From Bacteroidales bacterium (GTDB taxonomy: Bacteria > Bacteroidota > Bacteroidia > Bacteroidales > F082), in contig JAEETH010000024.1 of assembly GCA_016290215.1 (NCBI GenBank), forward strand, positions 1 to 43,257: a stretch of 43,257 nt of DNA, read 5' to 3'. Position numbers and translations under genes: made by a program. Below, one piece after another: positions 33,200 to 40,749 of the stretch (its first letter is position 1; each line of letters begins with the position of its first letter). The notes under the pieces were generated by a model. It did not search any database. It had not been told where the DNA came from and saw only the letters and a program-made list of their open reading frames with translations.

Positions 33200-33976
33200 C
33201 TAATAGCTGTTCCCGTCCTGAAAATTCCTATTCCCAATGCTAAACGTAATGTCCTGCATATTATGACTGCGCACATATTTCCCATTCTTTTCGGCAGGAA
33301 TCCATACCGTCTCCTGGATGAGTCGGATGGCCTCATTATCGCAGCCGCCGCCCACCGAGTTGATGACGACGATGTTCGACACGTTGCCGTTGGTCTCCAC
33401 CACGAAGCTCAGCCTCACAGTGCCTTGAATCTCGCGTTCTTTGGCTGCGTCGGGGAATTTCAGGTTGTGGGCGATATATTTCCCCATGTTGCTGCCGTCG
33501 GCGAAGTAGGGCTTGGCCACTTCGTTCAACTGCTTGTATTCGTAGATGTTATACGAGGTGTCGGCTTCTAATGTGAGCGGTGCAGTAAGGCGCTCGTGAC
33601 GTTTCCAATAGCGCTTGTAGCTCTTGGCGTTGAAGTCGACCTCGTATTCGTAGTCATATTCCATGGGGATGCCGATGTCCAAGGCGGGTTTCCAGAGAAT
33701 GGTTTTGACCAAGTGCATGGCAATAGGGGAGGCAGCCTCGCTGAAAGTTGACTTCACCGTATGTTGGGTGGCATTGCCTTTCTCGTCGAGGTGAAAACCG
33801 ATGACGACGGTGCCGCTGTTGCCTTGCTCAAGGTCAGATTCGGGATAGACTAGGTTTTGCGTGATGTATTCCTTGGTCAAAGGATGGCCTGCAAGAGGCT
33901 CTGGCAAAGTGATTTGCGCGCTCAATTGCAATCCCGTAAATAGAGCGGCTAATGCGATAATAAGTATCTTTTTCAT
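33200..33976 (-). CDS. Secreted protein with two TonB C-terminal domains
   Basis: The 258-residue protein has a signal peptide (MKKILIIALAALFTGLQLSAQ) and no other membrane helix. The first TonB_C-like domain is about residues 40-110 (NLVYPESDLEQGNSGTVVIGFHLDEKGNATQHTV ... ILWKPA). The second is about 165-240 (NLKFPDAAKEREIQGTVRLSFVVETNGNVSNIVVINSVGGGCDNEAIRLIQETVWIPAEKNGKYV). Classical TonB has an inner-membrane anchor and one such domain. Here both sit free in the periplasm, or are parts of a TonB-like adaptor; the role is not known. A TACTTTTG -7 box (33999-34006, minus strand) lies upstream. Confidence 0.82.
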   Translation of the reverse strand: MKKILIIALAALFTGLQLSAQITLPEPLAGHPLTKEYITQNLVYPESDLEQGNSGTVVIGFHLDEKGNATQHTVKSTFSEAASPIAMHLVKTILWKPALDIGIPMEYDYEYEVDFNAKSYKRYWKRHERLTAPLTLEADTSYNIYEYKQLNEVAKPYFADGSNMGKYIAHNLKFPDAAKEREIQGTVRLSFVVETNGNVSNIVVINSVGGGCDNEAIRLIQETVWIPAEKNGKYVRSHNMQDITFSIGNRNFQDGNSY

Positions 33977-34017
33977 AGCGATAATGGTTTTGATGATGCA
34001 AAAGTAATTATTTTGTT

Positions 34018-34165
34018 GAATTAACTACGTTGAATCTTCGATTTGTTGAATTGTTTATTTAACTTTGTTGAATCTTCGATTTGTTGAATTGTTGAGTTGG
34101 CGGTAACTTTGCAACAATTAAATAGTTCAATACCTAACAATTGACTTCGTTGAATCGTAGATTTC
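34018..34165. repeat. Direct repeats of GTTGAATCTTCGATTTGTTG words
   Basis: A 27-nt word (GTTGAATCTTCGATTTGTTG plus AATTGTT) is repeated exactly at 34029-34055 and 34067-34093. Shorter related words (GTTGAATCGTAGATTTCAACA) follow at 34149-34169, the last a partial palindrome. It fills the gap between the divergent TonB_C and rlmB genes. Confidence 0.85.
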
Positions 34166-34176
34166 AACATTATACC

Positions 34177-34184
34177 TATTTTTG
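34177..34184 (+). promoter_or_regulatory. -7 box of rlmB
   Basis: TATTTTTG 17 nt upstream of the rlmB ATG. The nearest TTG (34150-34152) is 24 nt away and lies in a repeat word. Confidence 0.5.
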
Positions 34185-34200
34185 CCGAAAATTTAAGGCC

Positions 34201-34950
34201 ATGGAAGACAACTACAAGAACAATATGGTGTTTGGTATCCACCCCGTGTTGGAACTGATTCGTTCCCAAAAAGAGATCGAGAAGGTTTATATACAAGGCG
34301 GCACGCGCTCGCTCGAGATTGCAGAGATTGCCAACACCTGCCGTGCCAATGGCGTGCCGGTGCAGTTTGTGCCCGTCGAGAAGATGAACCGCCTGACGCG
34401 CAAGAACCACCAGGGCGTGGTGGCCTTCATCTGTCCGATAGAATATCAGCCTCTTGAAAAGGTCGTCCAGATGATCTTCGAGGACGGCCGCGACCCCTTC
34501 GTCCTGATGCTCGACCGCGTGACCGACGTGCGCAACTTCGGCGCCATCGCCCGCACGGCCTATGCCGCCGGCGTGGATGCCATCGTCATCCCTGCCCATG
34601 GCTCGGCCTCTATCAACGGGGACGCGATGAAGACCTCGGCAGGAGCCCTGTCGTTGATCAACGTGTGCCGTGTGGAGAACCTGAAGGACGCCATCGACTT
34701 CCTGAAGGCCAGCGGCCTGCGTGTGGTGGGCTTCACCGAAAAGGCGCAAGAAAGCCTTTGGAAATCCGACCTCACGGGTCCGCTCTGCGTGATGATGGGC
34801 TCGGAGGAAGACGGCATCAGCCCTGCCTACATGAAACGCCTCGACGACCATCTGATGATTCCCATGCCTGGCGACATCGATTCATTGAATGTCTCGGTGG
34901 CCACGGGCGTGGTTTGTTTTGAGGTGGTGAGGCAGAGGAATGCTGAATAA
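34201..34950 (+). CDS. rlmB: 23S rRNA 2'-O-methyltransferase, RlmB/TrmH family
   Basis: A 249-residue SPOUT methyltransferase. The start is ATG 34201 (MEDNYKNNMVFGIHPVLELIRSQ); the 20-codon upstream extension runs through promoter and repeat DNA. The N-terminal ribosomal-RNA-binding domain (EKVYIQGG ... VPVQFVPVEKMNRLTRKNHQGVVAF) is followed by the three knot motifs: NFGAIARTAYAAGVDAIVIP, CVMMGSEEDGI and IPMPGDIDSLNVSVATGVVCFEVVRQR. RlmB methylates Gm2251 of 23S rRNA; other TrmH-family targets cannot be excluded from sequence alone. Confidence 0.92.
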   Translation: MEDNYKNNMVFGIHPVLELIRSQKEIEKVYIQGGTRSLEIAEIANTCRANGVPVQFVPVEKMNRLTRKNHQGVVAFICPIEYQPLEKVVQMIFEDGRDPFVLMLDRVTDVRNFGAIARTAYAAGVDAIVIPAHGSASINGDAMKTSAGALSLINVCRVENLKDAIDFLKASGLRVVGFTEKAQESLWKSDLTGPLCVMMGSEEDGISPAYMKRLDDHLMIPMPGDIDSLNVSVATGVVCFEVVRQRNAE

Positions 34951-35094
34951 TGAATTAAGAATGCGGAATGAACCTACCGTAGGCAGTCATTCCGCATTCC
35001 TAATTCCGCATTCCTAATTCCACATTCCTAATTCCACATTCCTAATTCCACATTCCTAATTCCGCATTCCTAATTCTGCATTCCTAATTCCGCA
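34951..35094. repeat. Exact 14-nt tandem repeat between convergent rlmB and S9 peptidase genes
   Basis: ATTCCRCATTCCTA occurs seven times back to back from 34989 to 35086 (one copy has CTG in place of CCR), with an eighth partial copy. An inverted copy (AATTAAGAATGCGGAATG) lies at 34954-34971, so the ends can pair. It reaches the stop codons of both flanking genes. Confidence 0.9.
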
Positions 35095-37194
35095 TTATTT
35101 CAGGTATTTATCCAACCAATTGTAGAATCTGCGTTGCCAAAGCACGCCGTTCTGCGGTTTCAGCACCCAGTGGTTCTCGTCGGGGAAATAGAGGAACTCG
35201 GCAGGGATGCCGCGTAGGATGGCGGCGTTGTAGGCCTGCATGCCCTGCGTGAAGCAGATGCGGTAGTCCAAGCCGCCGTGGATGACGAGGATGGGCGCGG
35301 TCCACTTGTCGACGAAAAGGTGAGGTGAGTTGGCGTAGGTCTTGCGCACGGTGGCGTCGTTCCATTGCCAGTAAGGGCCGCCGAGGTCCCAGTTGACGAA
35401 CCACATCTCCTCGGTCTCAAGATATTGCGCCTCTAAGTTAAACATGCCGTCGTGGGCGATGAGTGCCTTGAAGCGGTCTTCGTGGTGACCAGCCAGCCAG
35501 TACACGCTGAAGCCGCCGAAGCTGGCACCCACGGCACCAAGGCGATTCTCGTCGATGTAAGGCTCTTTCTTTAGTTCGTCGATGGCGCTGAGGTAGTCTT
35601 TCATGCACTGCCCGCCATAGTCGCCGCTGATTTCCTCAAGCCATTCCTGACCGAAACCGGGCAAGCCGCGACGGTTGGGGGCGACGACGATGTAGTCGTT
35701 AGCAGCCATCATCTGGAAGTTCCAGCGGTAGCTCCAGAACTGGCTCACCGTGCTCTGCGGTCCGCCTTCGCAGTAGAGCAGGGCAGGGTATTGCTTGTTG
35801 GCATCGAAGTGAGGCGGGTAGATGACCCAAACGAGCATGTCTTTTCCGTCGGTGGTCTTCACCCAGCGCTCCTTGACCTCACCCATGGTGAGTTGGGCGA
35901 AGATGTTGTCGTTGATATGCGTGATCTGTTCGGCTTCTCCTGTGGTGGGGCTGACGGCGAACAGCTCCGTCGGGTGGCTCATCGACTGGCGACCGGCAAT
36001 TAGTTTTTCGCCGTTGTAATGCACGGAGATGTAGTTGTGCTTGCCCGTGGTCAGCTTCTTGATTTCGCCGTTCTCGAGGTTGAGGGCGTAAATCTGGTCG
36101 GTGGCGTAAGCATCGCTGATGAAATAGAGCATTTTGCTGTCGTCGGCCCAGCTGAAACCTGTGCAGCATTGGTCGAACTTAGCCGAGTAGTCGGTCTTCT
36201 CGCCGAGAAGGAGGTCCATCACGAAGAGGCGTTGCTTGTCGCTCTCATAGCCGTCGCGTTCCATGCTCTCCCAAGCCATGTAGCGGCCGTCGGGCGAGAT
36301 GACGGGGTTGAGGTCGTAGCCCATCATGCCTTCGGTGAGGTTCTTGCACTCGCCGCTTTGGATGATGTACTGGTAGATGTCGGTGTTAGTGGAGAGGGCG
36401 TAGTCCTTGCCGACCTTCTTGCGGCAGCAGTAGACGAAGCTCTGTCCGTCGGGCAGCCACTGCACCTGCTCCATGCCGCCGAAGGGGCGCACGGGGGCTT
36501 CCCATTGCTCGCCCTTCATGGCGTCGAAGGCGTTTTCGATCTTGCCGTTGCTGAAGTTACCCACGAAGATATGGCCATAGGTGTCGACCCATTGGTCCCA
36601 GTGACGGTACATCAGGTCGTTGTTGATGCGGCCCGACGATTTGTCGAGGTCGGGATAGATGTCGGCCACGGTCTCTTTCAGCTTCACTTCCTTAGTGAAC
36701 AGCACTTGAGCGCAGTCGGGCGAATAGAGGAAGCCGTTGATGTCGTCGGCCTCGTTGGAGACGCATTGGCGTCCCGTGCCGTCGGGGTTGATTTCCCAAA
36801 GTTGCATCACGCCGTCGTCGTTAGGGGCGAGGAAGCCGATTTTCTTGCCGTCGGGGCGCCATTGCGGGCTGTATTCGCTCACGTTGGAATCCGACAGCAC
36901 GTGGTTGTTCGAGCCGTCGGCGTTCATAATATACAAGGTGGAGCCGCTGCGGTTTTCGGGCACGCTGTAGTAGGTCACGTTGTAGACGATTTGCGAGTGG
37001 TCGGGCGAGAGACTGTACTCCCCGATGCGGCCCATGGCCCATAGCACTTCGGGCGTCATGATGTCCGAAGTCAGGGTGAGTTCTTGCGGCCCGATTTTGT
37101 CTTTGCCTTTGGGCTCTGTCTCAGGCTTTTGTGTGTTGCACGATACGATTGAACAGGTAATCATGGCTAACAGGAAAAGTTTGGTTTTTCTCAT
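35095..37194 (-). CDS. Prolyl-oligopeptidase (S9) family lipoprotein, DPP5-like
   Basis: The 699-residue serine peptidase has a lipoprotein signal (MRKTKLFLLAMITCSIVSC, Cys19), an N-terminal beta-propeller (for example SLSPDHSQIVYNVTYY, SPQWRPDGKKIGFLAPN, NPVISPDGRYMAWES) and a C-terminal alpha/beta-hydrolase. The triad is Ser558 in GASFGG, Asp643 in GGLDYRI and His675 in DENHWVL. S9 enzymes of this layout, such as Porphyromonas DPP5, release dipeptides from peptides in the periplasm. Exact specificity is not readable. It should complement the DPP III lipoprotein and PepD in the window. Confidence 0.9.
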   Translation of the reverse strand: MRKTKLFLLAMITCSIVSCNTQKPETEPKGKDKIGPQELTLTSDIMTPEVLWAMGRIGEYSLSPDHSQIVYNVTYYSVPENRSGSTLYIMNADGSNNHVLSDSNVSEYSPQWRPDGKKIGFLAPNDDGVMQLWEINPDGTGRQCVSNEADDINGFLYSPDCAQVLFTKEVKLKETVADIYPDLDKSSGRINNDLMYRHWDQWVDTYGHIFVGNFSNGKIENAFDAMKGEQWEAPVRPFGGMEQVQWLPDGQSFVYCCRKKVGKDYALSTNTDIYQYIIQSGECKNLTEGMMGYDLNPVISPDGRYMAWESMERDGYESDKQRLFVMDLLLGEKTDYSAKFDQCCTGFSWADDSKMLYFISDAYATDQIYALNLENGEIKKLTTGKHNYISVHYNGEKLIAGRQSMSHPTELFAVSPTTGEAEQITHINDNIFAQLTMGEVKERWVKTTDGKDMLVWVIYPPHFDANKQYPALLYCEGGPQSTVSQFWSYRWNFQMMAANDYIVVAPNRRGLPGFGQEWLEEISGDYGGQCMKDYLSAIDELKKEPYIDENRLGAVGASFGGFSVYWLAGHHEDRFKALIAHDGMFNLEAQYLETEEMWFVNWDLGGPYWQWNDATVRKTYANSPHLFVDKWTAPILVIHGGLDYRICFTQGMQAYNAAILRGIPAEFLYFPDENHWVLKPQNGVLWQRRFYNWLDKYLK

Positions 37195-37267
37195 ATTGAT
37201 AGGGTTTTGAATTTGGGTGTAAAAGTAGGAAATTTTCTGATATAAGGAGCTGACTGGTGTTTTTTTA

Positions 37268-38533
37268 TTATGGTATCAACCAATTGGCTGCCGAAACGAT
37301 ACGGATGGTGAAACCATCTTGTTCCACCTCCTCTTGGTTGTCAAGGGTGACAAGAGTCAGGTTGTTGCAATGCAGTTTGTTGGCGGCTTTTAGCAATCCA
37401 TTCAATTCGCGTCGGCGGGTCTTAGGGCTGCTGATGTCGTATGAGACTTGAACCAACTCGATGACTCTGCCTGCTTGGGCAACAACGAAGTCACATTCAT
37501 AGTCTTTCTCCCTGAAGTAGAACACATCAGCGTAATTGGGTCGGTGGCGGCGAAGCAACTCGATATAGACGATGTTCTCTAACCGCCAACCGAGGTTTTC
37601 GGTCTGAAAGGTGTCGTTTCGTTCCGAAATGAAAGCAGGATCAACGACATACACTTTTTCGTTTCGGATGCGACTTTTGCTTTTGAAGGAAAACTTGCGT
37701 ACACTGAAAAGAAGAAAAGCCTCTTGCAGGTAGTGAAAATAGTTCTCTGCCGTGTGGTCGGTGATGCCAAATAGTTTGCCAATCTCATCGGCCTTAAACT
37801 CTTGACAAAAATTGTCCATCAGGTAGGCCGCCATGCGATATAGCACGTCAACATGGCGTAGCTTGAAACGCTTTGCGATGTCGTTGCGGATGATATTGTC
37901 CAACAGTGCCATGATATAGCTTCGTCGGTTTTTCTCGTTCAGCAATTCAGGAAATCCCCCTTGGGTTAGGTAATCCGTCAAAGCAGCTTTTCGCAAGGCT
38001 TGCCCTTTTACCGAGAGAGAGGTCGTGTCCACATTGCGGAAGGCGCAATATTCTGAAAATGAGAAGGGATACAACTCCACTTTATTGTGACGACCCGTAA
38101 GATGCGTTGCCAATTCCCCACTCAACAGTTTGCTGTTGCTGCCCGTAAGGAAAATGTGGATTTCTTGCCTGAGCAGGCGGTTGACAAATAAGTGCCATTG
38201 CTTCACGTTTTGGATTTCGTCCATGAAAAGATAGTGGAAATCTCCGTAAAGCCTGTAAAGTGCTTCAAGTAGGGTGTCAAGGTCTGCAGTTTTGAATGAG
38301 GCCAATCGGTCGTCGTCAAAGTTGACGTATGCTGGAGCGATTTTTCGGCCGGCGAAGTATTTGAGGCATAGGGTCGACTTGCCACTTCTTCGTACACCAA
38401 TGACCACTTGAGCTAATCTGCTATCCAATGAGAGCTGGGATTCTTCCATGCGAGTGCATAGATTCCTCTTGCTAAAACGCTGAAATTCTTCCTTTTGATC
38501 TGATAAAACTTTTACTAAGTCTTGTATATTCAT
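37268..38533 (-). CDS. AAA_14/DUF4143 ATPase, intact
   Basis: The 421-residue protein has Walker A GVRRSGKST (46-54), Walker B LFMDEIQN (Asp105, Glu106), a sensor at IFLTGSNSKLL, a helical or winged-helix stretch (FKADEIGKLFGITDHTAENYFHYLQEAFLLF) and a C-terminal DUF4143 domain of restriction-endonuclease-like fold (ENIVYIELLRRH ... YECDFVVAQAGRVIELVQVSYD). In the nuclease-like part the usual Glu-x-Lys is Glu-Leu-Val-Gln, so catalysis is doubtful. This family is often present in many copies per genome; its function is unknown. The gene is preceded by the five-unit 32-nt repeat array that straddles its promoter, and the winged helix makes self-binding plausible. A truncated relative is at 21446. 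Confidence 0.9.
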   Translation of the reverse strand: MNIQDLVKVLSDQKEEFQRFSKRNLCTRMEESQLSLDSRLAQVVIGVRRSGKSTLCLKYFAGRKIAPAYVNFDDDRLASFKTADLDTLLEALYRLYGDFHYLFMDEIQNVKQWHLFVNRLLRQEIHIFLTGSNSKLLSGELATHLTGRHNKVELYPFSFSEYCAFRNVDTTSLSVKGQALRKAALTDYLTQGGFPELLNEKNRRSYIMALLDNIIRNDIAKRFKLRHVDVLYRMAAYLMDNFCQEFKADEIGKLFGITDHTAENYFHYLQEAFLLFSVRKFSFKSKSRIRNEKVYVVDPAFISERNDTFQTENLGWRLENIVYIELLRRHRPNYADVFYFREKDYECDFVVAQAGRVIELVQVSYDISSPKTRRRELNGLLKAANKLHCNNLTLVTLDNQEEVEQDGFTIRIVSAANWLIP

Positions 38534-38554
38534 ATCCGATTATCCTATTTAAAC

Positions 38555-38695
38555 TACGATAAATAAAGATTTTTACGCTACAAAAGTACGATAAAATCCG
38601 AAAATATCAATAATAAAGTACGATAAAATCCAATTTTTTATATCGTAAACTACGATAAAATCCAAAATTTCACTCTGAAAACTACGATAAAATCC
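38555..38695 (-). repeat. Five phased 32-nt direct repeats straddling the AAA_14 promoter
   Basis: On the plus strand TACGATAAAATCC starts at 38587, 38619, 38651 and 38683, all exact, and the related TACGATAAATAAA at 38555. The period is exactly 32 nt throughout, close to three helical turns. Linkers are A/T-rich and not conserved. The -33 TTG lies between units 2 and 3 (38608-38610), the -7 TACTTTTG lies at 38581-38588, and unit 2 fills the 19-nt spacer. Unit 1 would be just after the transcription start. Confidence 0.9.
38581..38610 (-). promoter_or_regulatory. Promoter of the AAA_14 gene
   Basis: -33 TTG (38608-38610), 19-nt spacer, -7 TACTTTTG (38581-38588) on the minus strand. It sits within the repeat array. 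Confidence 0.75.
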
Positions 38696-38734
38696 AAATT
38701 TAGCTAAGACAATAACACTTTTTTTCATAAATCC

Positions 38735-38765
38735 TTTGCCATTTCCCTGAAATCCACTACCTTTG
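38735..38765 (+). promoter_or_regulatory. Promoter of efp
   Basis: -33 TTTG (38735-38738), 19-nt spacer, -7 TACCTTTG (38758-38765): a perfect consensus match. The leader of about 70 nt is A/T-rich (TTGAATTTTAAATC words). Confidence 0.85.
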
Positions 38766-38843
38766 CACCTTCATTTCATTACCTTGGAATTGAATTTTGA
38801 ATTTTAAATCTTTGAATCTTAAATATTTAAATCTGAAATACCT

Positions 38844-39407
38844 ATGTTAAGTCAAGATGTAAAGATTGGAAGTGCCGTCCGTTTGGATGGAAAGATTTAT
38901 TTCTGCATTGACTTCCAACATGTTAAGCCTGGCAAGGGCAACACTATCATGCGTATCAAACTGAAGGATGTGATGAGCGGCAACGTTCTTGAAAAGCGCT
39001 TCGACATTGGCGTGAAGCTGGAGGATGTCCGTGTGGAACACCGTCCCTATCAGTACCTCTACAAGGAAGGTGAAGACTACATCTTCATGCACACCGAGAC
39101 CTACGAACAAATCCCGATCGCTGGCGACAACATCACGGGCGTGAAGTTCATGAAGGAAAACGATGTGGTTGATGTCATCGTCGATGCCAGCACCGAGACC
39201 ATCCTCTTCGCCGAAATGCCGGTGAAGACCGTGCTGCAAGTGACCTACACCGAGCCTGGTGAGAAGGGCAACACCGCCACCAACGCTCTGAAGGAAGCCA
39301 CCGTCGAGACCGGTGCCATGGTCCGCGTGCCGTTGTTCATCAACACCGACGACATGATCCGCGTCGACACCCGCACGGGCGAATATTGCGAACGCGTGAA
39401 GGCTTAA
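38844..39407 (+). CDS. efp: Elongation factor P
   Basis: EF-P binds the ribosome between the P and E sites and helps it through polyproline stretches. The 187-residue product has the three beta domains, with the N-terminal loop FQHVKPGKGNTIMRIKL. Its tip residue Lys31 is the site modified in other bacteria. The C-terminal domain ends GAMVRVPLFINTDDMIRVDTRTGEYCERVKA, the canonical end of the family. It has its own strong promoter and is followed by hairpins; the LpxD-type gene lies downstream. Confidence 0.97.
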   Translation: MLSQDVKIGSAVRLDGKIYFCIDFQHVKPGKGNTIMRIKLKDVMSGNVLEKRFDIGVKLEDVRVEHRPYQYLYKEGEDYIFMHTETYEQIPIAGDNITGVKFMKENDVVDVIVDASTETILFAEMPVKTVLQVTYTEPGEKGNTATNALKEATVETGAMVRVPLFINTDDMIRVDTRTGEYCERVKA

Positions 39408-39493
39408 TCGTCTCTAACCGAAAGGATCCTAAAGATCCGAAGGTGTGTTTCTGCAGGATTCGGATTCGTTCGGTTTGAGATAAATAAAACAGA

Positions 39494-39536
39494 AAAGTGC
39501 AAGGTTTGTTGACTTTGCGCTTTTTTTGTATTTTTG
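39494..39536 (+). promoter_or_regulatory. Terminator after efp merging with the promoter of the LpxD-type gene
   Basis: AAAGTGCAAGG, loop TTTGTTGA, CTTTGCGCTTTTTTT (39494-39527) ends efp transcription. Its T-run leads directly into -7 TATTTTTG (39529-39536), with -33 TTTG at 39505-39508 (20-nt spacer) inside the hairpin. Upstream, at 39414-39476, AACCGAA...TTCGGTT words form further structure. Confidence 0.65.
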
Positions 39537-39541
39537 CAGGC

Positions 39542-39690
39542 GAAGTTTATTACACGCAGAATGCGCAGAACTATGTGAATCGCAATGCGACGCAATGTTT
39601 GACACCGGCAGGCTTCTGCGTTTTAACTGCGTTGAATGCTTTGCATTTCAGCGAATTCTGCGTGAAATAATAAGTGTTTTTTGCGTGAAA
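39542..39690. repeat. Large imperfect palindrome in the leader of the LpxD-type gene
   Basis: TTATTACACGCAGAATGCGCAGAA (39548-39571) pairs with TTCAGCGAATTCTGCGTGAAATAA (39647-39670) with few mismatches. Between them are further GCAATGCG and AACGCAG words. It lies within the 183 nt between the promoter and the ATG. Confidence 0.75.
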
Positions 39691-39719
39691 TAATTGTTAT
39701 TCAATCAATTCATAAGCCG

Positions 39720-40658
39720 ATGAAAATACAAAAGACGACTCTTAAAACTATTGCGGAACTCATTGGTGCCAAATACGTTGGCCCCGCCAACTTCCCCATC
39801 ACGGGCCTGAACGAAATCCACAAGGTGGAGGCAGGCGATATCACCTTCGTCGACCATCCGAAATACTATGCCAAAGCACTTAACTCGGCGGCTACGGTGG
39901 TGCTTATTAATAAAGAGGTGGTTTGTCCCGAAGGGAAAGCATTACTTCTTCATGACGATCCCTTTGACGCTTTTTTGCGTATCATGCGCCATTTTCGTCC
40001 CTTCGAGCCGCAGACGCAACCCATCAGCGACAGCGCGACGATAGGCGAGGGGTCGCTGATTATGCCTGGGACTTTTGTGGGCCATCACACCGTCATCGGG
40101 AAGAATTGCCTCATCCATCCCAACGTGACCATCTACGACCACTGCGTGATTGGCGACAACGTCATCATCCACTCGGGCAGCGTCATCGGGGCTGACGGCT
40201 ATTATTTCCAACGCCGCAACGAAGGCTTCAAGAAGTTCGAGTCGTTTGGCCGTGTGGTCATTGCCGACGATGTGGAAATTGGCGCCCTGTGTAGCATCGA
40301 CCGTGGTGTCACCTCGGACACCATCATCGAGAGTGGCACCAAACTCGACAACCACTGCCAGATTGGTCACGACAGCTACATTGGTCACAACTGCCTCATC
40401 GGTGCCCATGCCGCCATCGCTGGCGTGACGCGCATCGAAGACGATGTTATCCTTTGGGGCCGTGTATGTGTCAACAAAGACCTTGTAATCGGTACGGGGG
40501 CTGTGGTCTTGGCCACTTCCGCTGTCGACAAGAACATTGAGCCTGGCAAGGCCGTCTTCGGTGTGCCTGCACAAGAGGTGAGGAAACAATGGCGCGAACA
40601 AGCCGCCTTGCGCTCCCTGCCTGATTTTCTGAAAGAATACTATAAAACACATCAATAA
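39720..40658 (+). CDS. LpxD-type UDP-3-O-acyl-glucosamine N-acyltransferase
   Basis: The 312-residue protein has an N-terminal uridine-binding domain (IAELIGAKYVGPANFPITGLNEIHKVEAGDITFVDHPKY) and then a left-handed beta-helix of hexapeptide repeats (IGEGSLIMPGTFVGHHTVIGKNCLIHPN ...). The active-site-like His lies in NHCQIGHDSYIGHNCLIGAH. LpxD adds the second acyl chain in lipid A synthesis. At 312 residues it is somewhat short compared with about 340 for E. coli. Bacteroidota may have a second, longer LpxD elsewhere, so this copy may be a paralogue acting on another UDP-sugar. The start is ATG 39720; the 13-codon upstream extension is unsupported. Confidence 0.85.
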   Translation: MKIQKTTLKTIAELIGAKYVGPANFPITGLNEIHKVEAGDITFVDHPKYYAKALNSAATVVLINKEVVCPEGKALLLHDDPFDAFLRIMRHFRPFEPQTQPISDSATIGEGSLIMPGTFVGHHTVIGKNCLIHPNVTIYDHCVIGDNVIIHSGSVIGADGYYFQRRNEGFKKFESFGRVVIADDVEIGALCSIDRGVTSDTIIESGTKLDNHCQIGHDSYIGHNCLIGAHAAIAGVTRIEDDVILWGRVCVNKDLVIGTGAVVLATSAVDKNIEPGKAVFGVPAQEVRKQWREQAALRSLPDFLKEYYKTHQ

Positions 40659-40663
40659 CAATG

Positions 40664-40739
40664 GTTGATGGCCGATGACTATGGCCTGCTTTGACCGACA
40701 GACTGGCCATAGTCATAAGCCATAGGCCATAAGCTAAAA
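40664..40739. repeat. Intergenic palindromic repeat, ATGGCC family
   Basis: GACTATGGCC (40677-40686) and GGCCATAGTC (40705-40714) are exact complements, followed by ATAAGCCATAGGCCATAAGC words. Same family as 1470-1546, some 39 kb away. Confidence 0.85.
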
Positions 40740-40749
40740 CTCTAACAAG

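Noticed and set aside
34951-35094. CRISPR array
   Set aside because: Tandem 14-nt units without spacers; a simple tandem repeat.
36019-37044. Plus-strand frame of 341 codons opposite the S9 peptidase gene
   Set aside because: Val/Ala/His-rich shadow of the beta-propeller coding strand.
38555-38695. CRISPR-like array of repeats with regular spacing
   Set aside because: Only about 13 bases are conserved per unit, linkers are short and A/T-rich, the array overlaps a promoter, and no cas gene is present.
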